The notes beneath the pieces were generated by a model. It saw nothing but the letters and a program-made list of their open reading frames with translations. It did no database searches and had not been told where the DNA came from. Positions 1 to 12,800 of a DNA stretch of 64,000 nt are shown piece after piece (within the stretch, counting starts at the first letter, position 1; every line of letters starts with the position of its first letter). The stretch comes from Strongylocentrotus purpuratus. Taxonomy: Eukaryota > Echinodermata > Echinoidea > Camarodonta > Strongylocentrotidae. The stretch is from contig NW_022145595.1 of assembly GCF_000002235.5 (NCBI RefSeq), forward strand, positions 28,585,162-28,649,161, in the 5' to 3' direction. The position numbers were made by a program, and so were the translations under genes.

Positions 1-303
1 CAGGTTCATACTTTTTAATTTTGTATATACTTATGTTTTCGTACCTTTTAGAAATTCAACATATTCATCATTATATTCCTCTTCTTCCTCCTCCTTCTCC
101 TCCTCTTTCTTTTTCTCCGTCTTTTTTTTTCTTCCTTTTTTTCCTCATCTTCTTCTTCTTCTTTTTTTATCTTCCTATGCTTCTTGTACTTATTATTTAT
201 ATCATTATTATTTAAATTTCATTATTATTACTATCATCATTATTATCTTTAATAAGTTTTTTCTTAACTTTCTGTAGATAATACGACTTTAACTTAATAA
301 TTT
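1..303. other. Low-complexity pyrimidine-rich and AT-rich DNA, no gene
   Basis: The first half is a long T/C-rich tract with many runs of CTTCTTCT and TTTTTT, followed by ATT-rich DNA. The short open frame here reads only as poly-Phe/Pro/Ser and comes from the base composition. I see no exon. Confidence 0.7.
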
Positions 304-440
304 TGTAGGGGACCCCACTGGAAATAAGCTCTGACAAGAGCTTTCGTGTGTTATCCTGTTCAAGCTGACTTAATTCGATCTGTTATTCTTTTATATTGTT
401 GTATGTTGGAGACTTGGTGAATAAAATCAATCAATCAATC
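304..440 (+). mobile_element. CR1-like LINE 3' end fragment
   Basis: The block resembles the 3' untranslated end of CR1-type non-LTR retrotransposons: a GAGCTTTCGTGTGTTATCC segment, then AATAAA, then a short tandem tail of AATC units at about 421-440. Only the 3' end is present, which is the usual 5'-truncated form. It lies about 420 bp upstream of the gene 1 start codon. Confidence 0.6.
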
Positions 441-861
441 ATCATCTAGTACGGAATTTAGGCGTTGGCCTTTGATTCCCGGTCACTGTATACGTCTGGC
501 ATTGCATTGTCACATGAAAAAGATAGTACATGTCTTTAGTGTGCTTACGGGAGGAGTCGGGGAAGGTCACTTTGCTTGTTCCACCTTATAATCCTTTTGA
601 AAAATTCAGTTGTTTTTCGTTTGCTCTATATTTGCAGGCAGGTTGCTTTTGGCTTTTCACACTTATCCAATGTTCGAGCCTACAAGGATATAACTTTGGC
701 TTTGAGAAAAGTCCAGTACAAGTGAGCTATCGTATAGACATTAAAGTATTCTACCATTTAAATCAATTTTTAATGATGTACCGGCAGGAACCATATCATG
801 CAAATCCATGGAAACTTCTTTTTTTTCTATTTGTTTTAATATAGCTTGATTAAAATCCATC
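441..861 (+). other. 5' flank of the CYP17-like gene
   Basis: This is single-copy-looking DNA immediately upstream of the first coding exon. I see no convincing TATA box, initiator or CpG-rich promoter, and no upstream coding exon. It may hold the 5' UTR and proximal promoter, but nothing in the sequence fixes the transcription start. Confidence 0.4.
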
Positions 862-3800
862 ATGATTGATCTGCTTGGAGCTGGAGAGTCTGGCTTTGGT
901 CAGATTAATGCCCTGACCATTACAGCAACCCTTGGAGTGGTAACTGCTACGCTGGCCCTCTGGACCATCGTGAGGCCAAAGCGATTTCCTCCTGGTCCAA
1001 GAGGCCTGCCTATCGTTGGCAGCATCTACAGTAAGTCAAATGTAGATCCTAATTTACCAGGCACCCACTTCTAGTGATATTCCAACAAAATCGCAGGAAA
1101 ATACACAGAGTGGATCGAGAGCCATTCAGCTGCACAAACTTCAACATTAATGCGCCAAATGTGGTTCTCAAATTGCAAAAGATCCCTATTCTTGGAGGGG
1201 GTAGGAGAAAGAAATTTTACGTCATATTACTCCAGGAAGTGCCTGAAAATGCGTCTAATGTGGTTCTAAAATTGCAAATGCTTCCTATTCTGGGAGGGGG
1301 TCATAACCCCCTGCCATACCCACCCCCGCTTGGTCGCTCCGCTCCCTCGCCGCTAAAGCCTCCCTCTGTCGCTTCATCGTATTATATATATTTCCACCCA
1401 TGCCATTTTGTGCCCCCCCCCCGTAAGAAATTCCTGGATCCGTCACTGATGCCCATACCACCTGAGCTTCGGGGGCTCTGCCCCTTGACCCTACTTTGAA
1501 AAACGTGCAGCGGTGCTTTCATGTAAGAGTGGGTTGATGCGTTTTTTTTTTTTTTGTCACCCCATTTCCATTTCACAAGAAAGTATTCAAAAACAGTTTG
1601 GTACTAGATTTTCATATTGCCATTGAACTTCAGATCTACATCTAGACTAAGTTTTGTGCTTTCTTATTTTGGCTGTTACTGTCATTGTTTGAGGTTTTAT
1701 ACAGCTTCTCCTCTTGATATCTCATCTTGATACATTTTAATGTTAGTTAACTCTTTCATGTTTGTTATGCTCCTTTGGTTTTCAGGTATGAATGATTCTC
1801 CTGAGGTTGTATTTGGGGAATGGGCCAAGAAGTACGGTGATGTCTTTGGCTTCAAGGCGGGGCAGAGATGGATGGTAGTTCTCAACCGTCAAGCATTGAT
1901 CAAGGAAGCCGTCCTCAAACAGAGCGTGGACTTTGCTGGTCGTCCAGATTTCTACTCTAGTAAGTGGATAGGGTTTAGTAATCAAATATCAACATAATAA
2001 TTTATGCTATGACTATATAGAATAAGGGTTGTTTAAGTTGTCAACATAATATTTTATGCCGTGACAGGGATAATAGTTGTTGGATATCAACATACTATTT
2101 TTAACTATGACTGAGGTAATAATGTCGGAGCCCCAGACAGTTACAGAATTGCTATATGATATCAAGTAATACTTTATGCTATGACTGGGATAATTATAAT
2201 AATAAACATAATATTTTATGATTTGACTGATGTAATGATAAGGGACCACCAGGACGGAGTGCTGTATGTATAATATCAACATTATTCTAATGCTATGACT
2301 GAGGTAGTAATCCAAGCCCCATCCAAGTCGGCTACCTTTCTAGCTTTTCCTGCCTTCTCTCCTTCGCTTCTTCAACTTTACTCAATTATAACAATGTTGC
2401 TCTGCGTTTGTTGCATAATCATGTTTTTTTTAATAGTTATATATGTTTAGATACTGAAATTATCTTTGCAACATCAGATAGCAGATGAAAGAGCAGAGAG
2501 GTTATATGCAGCAAAGATATGCAGATTCGGAGAAAGACAAAGCAATATGTGGGAGAGAGAAAGTTAGAGAGGAGGAATTGACATTTGAGGTGTTGGGGCA
2601 TGCAGTCACCATAGTATTGCATGCTTAAAATTGAAAAAACTTTATTAAGAAAATAATCCTTGTATTTTATTTTTTTCTTTGGGCCAGCAATATATTAATG
2701 CTAATCAAATTTGGTTGACCTAAAGGGCATCATAAATGCCGGCCACTGTCGATCTTTACAGTAGGGGTTAAAATGAATGTATTGAAAAAGGATGTACGCT
2801 AACATATTTAAGTAGGTGTATATTCTTGCTGATATTGTGTTTTCATGTATTTCAATTTTCAGTGGAAATCTTTACGGAAGGATTCAAGGATATTGCTTTT
2901 AGCCCTTACAGTGAGACCTGGAAACTTCATCGCAAGTTGGCTCACTCAGCTCTCAGGTAAAACTTAGCTAAAACACAGACAGGCCTGCTTTAGCGACGAC
3001 CTGTGTGGAGAAAGAATACCTGTTTATATTAATAATAATAATAATGATAGTGATAATAGTATGTCTTGTTTACCAAAAGTAGGTTCATCAGTATTAATAC
3101 CGTTCTCCCTGAGGACCCTGTAAGCATTTCTCTATGTATCTCATTCTAATTCAATCCCTCTGCGCCTCAGAAAAGTTTATTAGATCGATGACGCATAACA
3201 AATGCTGTATTACTATTATTACTATTAGTATTAATCATATTATTACCACGGCTTTTTAAGGCCACATGTAGCTTCTCATTGAAATACGTAATTACAGAAC
3301 CTGAACATAAAGACCACCTGCCCTTAAAAACCACCTTGCTTGTCTCCCATTAGCGGTCTTTGTATACAGTGTACATACGGAGTGTCATCATGATCATTGT
3401 CATGTAATCAGCTTCAACTGTGTATTGGAGGGTGAACAGGTATAATACAGTCAGACCTGCTCAAACGACCACCTGTGTAGAAAGACTACCTGCCTTTAAT
3501 AATAGTGATAATAATAATATGTCTCATTTACCCAAGGTAACTCCATCAGTATTAGTAATATTCTCCCTGAGTTAAATGGGGGTCAATTGGTCCAATTGAA
3601 ACCAATAGAAACCAACAGATCTATGTATCTCATGCATATTCATTATTACTTTACACGTGTCACAGAAAAATACATTTATCATGATTTGTAAGTAAATTGT
3701 GACAATGCATATCAATTTTGTGATTTCTATTTTCCTTCGGCAATTATTGACCAATAGATTATTAAGTTTTCTGATCATTGTTACAATTACATTCACGTTT

Positions 3801-6800
3801 TAGCAATAGATATATTGATTATATGATTACTAACCAGTACTAACAATATGTATGTTAATAATTATATATTTGTGTACGAGACTTTGTCAGTTCAAAAGTT
3901 AATCTTAAATTCACTTCAAATGATCCTTGTGATGGAGTTAATGCGATTGAGATTAGAATATACCCTATTGGTTGACAGTTGTGTTTATGGACAAAGATGG
4001 GGTGGTGGGTTTTATGAAACAGTGCAGGCTGCAGTCAAATCCTGTCCAAAAATTTGAGTGTTGAATATTGATTTTTTTTTTTCCTTTCAGAAACAGAAAC
4101 AGTTACCCTTATGATAAAGTTTGTACCTATGGAATATATTACGGGCCCATTTTATCAGTGAAACGGAGCATTCTAAGTTTAAAGTCCAATTTTTTAAATT
4201 TGTTTATGATAGTCGTCCAAAGATCAAGTGGTTCAAAAGGGGTTAAAGTCCATTTTTAAAAGTTTGATGGATCAAAGTCCTAGATCGCTTTTACATATAG
4301 ATATTTCATTCATGTATTTGTAATTTTAGGGGGAGGGGGTGGTGGAGGTATCAGCAAGTCAACTGGTTACTCAGAGGGCGTCTGTCTATAAAAGTGACTA
4401 GAGAAATAAGTTTGATTTTATTTTGTTTTGATTTCGTTAGACTGAATTAAGTTTACTTTGGACTTTCTTAATGATAATCATAATAAACCTGGATTTATTT
4501 AGCACTTTTTTTTTTACTTTGTCAACGTGCTTTCTTATTTGTTTTCCGATTATTCTCAAACTTTCACTGAATTGTTTCTCTAAGTGTTCTGCTTCTATGA
4601 AAACCAATTTAAATATACTATGAAAACCAATTTGATACGTATTAAAAAAAGATGTTAGTCAGTGTCTGACAGGGAAGTCTAGAAACTTAACGGGTTCCAC
4701 GCATAATTTGAATACTAGGACACTGCTAACGTTAAATGTCACAGATATGAAATACGTGACACATTCATAATTGCTGCAAAGTTCTACAGAAGTCGACGTT
4801 AGCTGCAGAAGGGACATAGTACCTTTAACAGATATTATTACCCCGGTCATCAGATTCGTTCGCACACATGCAGTGTGCACTATCTCCACTCCTTTTGGGA
4901 TTATTCCTAACACGACCTTTTCATTTCCAGTCAAGGGCTCAATTAAATCACTCGACTACGACACCTCCTTCCTTTCTTCCTTACTCCCACAGGCATTTTG
5001 CAACGGGCAAGCCTCTTCAGGGCCTCATCTCCAGCGTCTACCCCAAGGTTGAGAAGAAGTTGGCCATGACGGCGGGACAACCTATAGACCCCAAGTTTCT
5101 CGTCAATCTGATCATGTACAACGTTCTCGCACAGATGTGCTTTGGACGAAGGTGAGTTCTTTCAAACGGTTTTGATACTCGTGGGTAGGTTTTTATTTAG
5201 TAGTTTTTTAGTCAAAAGGCAAATCTTAATATCAGCTTGTTATGAAGCATACAAATCAGCAGTACAGATGGATTTGAATTGGAAGAAACTTTAAATAGAC
5301 GGTAAGAAAATTGAGTTATTTAAATTTAAATTTAATAATATTTATGCGACTGTGATGCAGGACAACTCTCTATTCTTTTTTATGCCTCCGCAACGAAGTA
5401 GCAGGAGCCATTGTGTTTTCGGGTTGTCCGTCCGTCCCGTCCTCGTGATCGCGTTATCTCAAGAACCGATTGATGGATTCCCGCCCAACATGGGTCATCA
5501 TCATGTATGTATGTATCTTGCAGAGCCGATGGACTGATTAGTTTTTGGGGTCACGAGGTCAAAGATCAAAGGTCATGGGGCTCATTACGAATGCAAAAAT
5601 AGCTTGTAATCACGATATCATTCTGCGAACATTTGAATATTTAGATACTTTTTTGGTTTGTAAAATCGCTGTATGGCGGGAACATCATTTTGGACTGCAC
5701 ACAGTCGAAGATCAATCTAGTTTTGCTTTGTTGATGTTGTAATGCCCATTAAAATACAATACATGTAGTATCATTAAAAACACTAGTCTTTTAAAAGAAA
5801 ATATGAAACTAGATGACTGCCATGATAATATTGGGATGCTTTTTGTTCATTCCCGTTTCACAGAGACATGAGTTCTCTACAGGTTGTGTAATACACGGTG
5901 TTCTAGCGACGATTGCTCTGCAGTCAATACCGTACATTATATACCTCTCTTTAAAAATCTAGCCATCTGATTAGTCAAAATTGGAATCGTGATTATGCCT
6001 ATAGCCACGCCCGTAAAAAACCTATCAATGCCAGTAACGGTCAATAATTCATGAGGAAGATGCCCGGTGCATCCGGGTAACGGTCAATAGTTCATGAGAA
6101 AGATGCACGTTTGCTGAGATCCCCATTGGTTAACGTGTAAAAAGTTTCTTTGTGCGAGCGAGGATACCATACAGTTGTGTGTACGATTTGTAATGCTAGG
6201 CAGAATTATAGCGGGAAATAATGCGAGGACGTGTAGAAAAATTAGTGTGTGGTGTGTTGTGAATGGAAATTGGAAAGCGTGTTCACTGATCACACAACAT
6301 AACTCTACATTTCTTTTAGCTACGAGGAATTAAGCAAGGTTGCACTGACAATAAAATACATGATAAACTGTATTCCCTTTTCGTTATTTTATTGAGGTAT
6401 AAATAAAGCAGACTATACACTTGCAAGTGAAGTCAGGCATATAAATGACTCGATCAGAATAAGATTGACATGAATGAGAATCGAGGATATTGTACGGAGA
6501 TAAATGATCGTGTACTGAATGAGAATGGACTAAATGCAGAGAATACATAAAGCTAACGACAGAGAGGAAATGAAGTCGTAAGTCCAATGAACATGATGAC
6601 TGGTGATAAACGAAGGAAGGGGCTCACGCAATGAAGATGCGGAGGCTTGAAGGCGGAAACGCGTCTTCGAAGTCGTGGCTGAAGAGGGGGAAGAATGCAA
6701 GGTCGACGCGGACGCTCGTGATGATGATGATGAAGCTCTCAGACGAGAAGAGAAGAGAAGATTTGGCGCTCGATGACGAAGCAGTAAATCGCTAGATGTC

Positions 6801-9800
6801 GGAGGCCAAAGGGGAATGATGAAAACAAAGTTGGTGCCGATACAGTACAGTGAGTCGCTCGATGAGTCGGATGAGCCGAACTTTGATGTAAATGTTCATC
6901 AGAGCTGCGGTGACTCGAACTCGTTGACGAACTATTCAGGCGAGCTAGAGTGAATCGAGCTCGTGTAGGATGATCTATCGGAGCGAAGTGACTACCTGGC
7001 AGCTTCCAGTGGAGAATCAAGCGCTGGTTCGGTCCTGATTAATACGTTCCACTGGAAGACTGCCATCCCGCTGGAGACTGCAGTGACTATGGCTGACGTG
7101 CCATGCAAGAGGTGTATATGAGGCACGGAAGAATCTCGAGTGTGGAGAGGAGATCAAGGAGACGTGGCGTGTGAATCAACTGAAGATGGATGCAGGAGTG
7201 AAGAAAACCTCGTAGTGTTGAAAATAGAAACTTTTAGATTCACACGAAGACAATGGGGATTGCTACGATCGACGTCCTTTTAATGCACTGCCTTGAATGG
7301 ACGTCATACGTATCAGTCCACGCAAATCTAAAAGTCCCTATTATGAGGGGTGAACGATGCGCGGAACCCAGATGCACGTGGTCCGAAAAAATAAATGTAA
7401 ATATAAATGAGTAGCGTATTGGAAATAATACCGGAAACATGAATGAACAATAAAAGTGCGAATAAATGAGACGCTACAGACGCAATGGATACGCTGAGCG
7501 AGACGCGCAATGCTCTTAGAGGATAAATTTTCATTAGACTCTTTTGAATAATTAACTACTTTGACCGTCATATATTTGTTTTTTCTTCAAAGTCTCTTGG
7601 GGTGGGGCCCGGCGGGCCTGGCCCCACCCCCCTCCCCCTGGCAAAAAGGTGTCCCCCTCCCGACTCCCGCTTATTCACGGGCTTGCTGAATCGCCGCTAA
7701 ATATTTCCTCAAAAATTGAACAACAAACAAAAACAAGTTCTCCCCCCCCCCCCCCCGCTTATTCACCGGTTGGCTGAGTCGCCGCAAAATATTTTCTCAC
7801 GGATTGGGCCCCCCCTCTTGCCGCCAGCTGGATCCGCCCCTGTTGCAGTATATTATACAAATAACGCACGGCCCAGAGTGCAATAGCGGTGAATGCAGTA
7901 CGCGCGAGGTTTCTTTAGATTGGTGCCGCTCTGTGCAACGAGCCGCTTGCGGCGAGTTGACAGTGCGAACCATCTGAAGAAACCGAGCATTTACTGCATT
8001 TACGTTTTGCACAACAGGGTCAAGTGCGTTATTTGTTTTATAAAATAGCGACACAAATAGCAACAAACGAAACTTTAGATCTAATAAGTTAGAGTCTACG
8101 AGAGTTCGATCTAGATCTAGATCTAGATCTAGAGTTATGTTGGTTCTACTTCTAGACTAAGACCTTGCAGGCTTACCAAAAAGTCAATGGGATTCATTGC
8201 CTTGATTAAAAATAAAATCCATACAGTGGGTCTAGAGACGAGTCTACATCAGACAGCTGAAATTCCAGGCTTCATTATAAAATCCAAAAGTCAAAACAGG
8301 CCTAAATCCAAGGCAAAAGTAAAATAAAAATTTGCTTTTTAATAATACCCCGCTGGCGCTGGCCGCTCTGATCTAGCTAGCTAGAGCTAAGCTACGCGTA
8401 CGTTGCGCTGGGGATCATGGTGGAGCGTACAGTATTAGCTACGCGTAGCCTACAATAATTGCAATGCACTCGAGGGAGCGCGTACTACACGTACGCGCGC
8501 GCACTGGATCTCCATGGTCACGCGTACGCACCGTGCAATATAACTTTTTACTGCGCTTTTTCTGCACTCATTTCTGCAAAATCGTGCTTGCATCAATTTT
8601 TTTTCAATGTCATGTGACGCGTATTGACCAATCACGATGCTTAAAATACTAGAGCCATTTTATAAAAAACAGATATTGGCTGCTTATTTTTTTTTTTTGG
8701 GGGGGGGGTGGTAGTAACTATAGCTCCTCGGTAATCTTCAGACTGCACTATGTCCTGAGACGAAGTCGAGTGGCACAGCTCATTTTCAAGATTACCCTTA
8801 CCCAAATCCCAAACCTAAAGTAATCTACTTTAAAATTCAGTTGCAATGTGAACCTGTGCAAGTATCTTCCAAGAAATAACGCCTGGTTATATCATTATTG
8901 GATTGCAGTTATGAGTTGGAAGACCCGAATGTTGTGCAGTGGATGGACGTAAACGAGGACCTCAATGAACAGTTTGGATTAGGTCTAGCAGCAGACTTCT
9001 TCTCTTGGGCCAAGTATGTTCCCACCGGTGGTCCACGAATGATCAAGAAAACCATGGAAACGATGTTTGGCTTCCTGTATTTGCAGATGGAGGAAACAAG
9101 AGAACATTATGATCCGGGTGAGAGACTTATATATCACAGTATAATGCAGTGGTGGGTAGGGGTTGGCCAGGCGCGGACCCATGGGGGGTGGTCCGACGGG
9201 CCCGGCCCCCTCATGCAAAATAACAGGTAAACAAAAACATGGTAACGTTAATATTTTACCTTTAAACAAAATTGAAAATGCCCCCCTCCCCCGGCCAAAA
9301 AAAAGTTTTCTTGTTGTTCTGCTCAAGGGGGAGGGGGGGGGGGGTTGAGGAAAAAAAAGGAGTGCCGTTGAGGCAAAAACAAAAACTGTGCTCCTTACCC
9401 CCCCCCCCCCCCCCCCCCCCCAATAAGCGAAATATTGGTCGGCGCAATTTTCACATTTCCGGGGTCAAAAAAGAAGGAAAAAAAGACCAGCTCCCCCTCC
9501 CCCGGTTTCCCCCTCCCTCCCCTCCCTCCCCACCTCCCCCCCCCCTCCCCCCACTGAGCGAAATATCGGTCGGCGCGATTTTCAAATCCCCCCCCCCCAG
9601 TGGAAAATCCTCGAACGCCACTGGGGTTGGCAGGGGGAGGTGCCAAGGGGTGGCTTGGATCTGCTGCTCCCTTGAGAACTCAAAAATTTCCAATATTTGG
9701 GCAGCTGTCATCTGATAAATGACATTTTCACTGTAAAGAACACGACACCAATTTTTCAATTTTTGATAGCTCACTTCAATTGCTCACAAACTTTTAAAAT

Positions 9801-12800
9801 TGTATATTTTGCAAAGAGACTCAACCCCCCCCCCCCTCCCTCCCACTTCAGGCGTTAGTTGTGCCTACATCACTTTTAATCATAGTATAACTTTTCTTTT
9901 GTTCATCTTGATGCAGATAATGTACCATATCGTCACCTTCTTAAAATAATGGCCTAAGTCACATTTTGAAAAAATTTATATTTTTGCCCAATTCATCTCT
10001 TCATGAGGCTATCCACATTTGTTAAATGACATTTGTGCAGAATTAAACATTTTCATGCTGCTCATACCCTGTTGGTATAATGGCCTAAGTCAAGCGTGTG
10101 ACTAAGGCCGTTTTACCTTTTGACCTATGTCCCCCCATGTTTTTGACCTCCTTTATCATGAAGCTCAAGTATTGCACTGTGTCCCGTTGCTCGTGTCACA
10201 CAACTTTATCATATTTTGTATAATACGAGAGCAAGTCTTCAAGTATTCCCCCCTCATACGTCCCCCCTGTCCGCGCAAGCGCGGAACGTTGCGCCTCAGC
10301 GCCACTTTCTATTTTACTCCATTGTGTCCCCCCCCCCATGTTTTTAAAAAGGATTGACGCCCCTGCATGACATTTTGGTATTTGATTGGCTGCGAGCAAA
10401 TCTGTCATACAAATTTAGCATTTGTTACTGACAAGAAGTTTTTATGAAACAGGGCCCAGTTTAAACTTAGTCCACCTTTATAAACATAACTGAGTCATTA
10501 CAGCTAAATGTGTTGCATTTTCTATTCCTCTTCATAGAGAACATCAATAATTTCTACAGTCTACTTCTCAAAGCTCAAGAAGACGCAAGGAAAGAAGGAG
10601 AGAATGTGGACAAACTGACCGATACTCACATCTTCCAGACGATCGCTGATATCTTTGGAGGTACATGTATGATTAATGTATTAGCCTGTGAACTAAAGGT
10701 ACCAGTCGGTGCTCCTGTATTAATTCTAAAGGGCATAGGAGGGGGCTAATCGAACCCCCCCCCCCCCCCTCATGGACGTGCGTGTAATGTATTTGAAAAT
10801 AGATTAGAAATGAGAAATTAGTTCAACAATCACTAGCGTTGGGTGTGAATACATCACAATACACTAGCCACATTGCCAATTTGAGATTCGCATAGATGTA
10901 GTGATATTATATTTCAAACATTTTATTAGGTGGTCTGTCGTAGACAGATCACCTATTGATTTTGTCAGAATTTTCTTTCTTTTATTTTATTTCTCCCCCT
11001 TTTTTTTTCCGAGGATAACTCACGATCAGTTGTGTTAATTTCTTTCAATTTTGGCACAGTCATACGTCATTGTCGTGAGAAGTGACAGGAACATTTTCAA
11101 GGTCATCAATTTTTCATGACGTCATCCAGGCGCCATTTTGTGAAATCACATTATCCATCATATCTTCATGACGCGTCATCAAAGGTCATTCATATTCATA
11201 TCACATAACCTTCAGGTCAAGGGTCAACAGGTCATGTCATCGAAGGTCAAATAAAGGTCATGACGCGCGCAAACGCGCGCATCAAAATTTAAAATTGCTC
11301 AAAATCACTAAACTATTAAACGAGAGTACGAATCAGGTCATTTCAAGCATTTCAAAATTTTCCAGCCGTACGTGTCCCCGCGTGCGTTGTGCGCGCTCAC
11401 AGCGCGCGGAAAAGGTCAAATTCAAAATGTTTACATGATTTAGATTCCTCTTAACGTAATTGACAATTTACATTAATTTCAGTCACTCTTGACCTTTCAT
11501 AAGGCCTTGAGCTCGCGTCAAAGTTCAAAATCCGCGCGTGCTGCTATGGGCAATATAATGCAAATTTGATCAAAAACATGCCATTTTAAAAATCGAAATA
11601 GCTATTCAGATAGTCCGTCGACCCCCAATTTTTATATCATGGTTGGAGAAAGCATGAGTTGGAGATATGATTTCATACCACCCTGACTCGTACAAAGTGA
11701 AACAAAGTCATCATATTGACATCTAAACTAAAAAAAATGTATTTTGTTGATGACGTCATTTTTGTCTTTGTTTAATTGAGATTATCTCGCTTATCGGTGA
11801 TTGATTTTTTCCCAGATTTTGAAATGATGTAGCTGAGATAATTTTCTACAAGAAATATTTTATTTATTTTTCATTTGGATGACGTCATCATAGTGAAATA
11901 TTCGATTAAAGGCGACAATGCATAATTTGTCATATTTGCGTGTTATGTCTATGGGAGGTCACTTTTTCAAAACATGAATCTGCATGAGAATGTGTTTTGA
12001 CCAGTATCTCGGTTGTTATTTAACAGTTTTCTCCCAAATTTTAGAATGTTGTCGCTGAGACTATATGTTATCTAAATCATTCCTCATTTTTCCGATAAGA
12101 TGTCAGAATCACGCTCATGATCATGGTCATCAACATTATCATAATGATGATAATCATCCTCATCAACATCATAATCATCATTATCATCGTCATCATCATC
12201 ACCATTGTCATCACCATCATCATCATGACCATTATCAACATGATGATCATCATTTCCTCATTTTTTTTTTATCAGATGTCAGGATCATGCTCATGCTTAT
12301 CATCATCATTAACATTATCGTTTTTATCATCATATAACATTATCGTTATCATCATCTTCATCACCTTTACTATCATGACCATCGTCATGGTCATCATGAT
12401 CATCATTGTTTACATGTCTTCTCCCATTCTCAAATCTATCATAAGTGAAGACAGACCACCTAATTCGTCCCCTTGACAAAATAAATTTCTAGTTAGGTGA
12501 TACGTACGTAGACGTATCACCTTTTGATTTCGTCAAGATTTTTATTATTTATTAGGTGATACGTACGTAGACGTATCACCTTTTGATTTCGTCAAGATTT
12601 TTATTATTATTTATTTATTTATTTATTTATTATTATTCTTCCTCGAATTTGTTCGCAGGATATCTCAAGACTGAACAAAGCCATTGTTATGAATCTTTCA
12701 ATGATGATAGATCTTAGTCTAACTTAGAACTGCGTGACTTTTCAAAGACTCAAAGTCATCGTGACGTCATCCAGGCGCCATTTTGTGAAAATCAACTAAT

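Noticed and set aside
12065..12476. His-rich and Ile-rich open frames
   Set aside because: Produced by CAT/ATC triplet repeats inside a mobile element; no conserved protein features.
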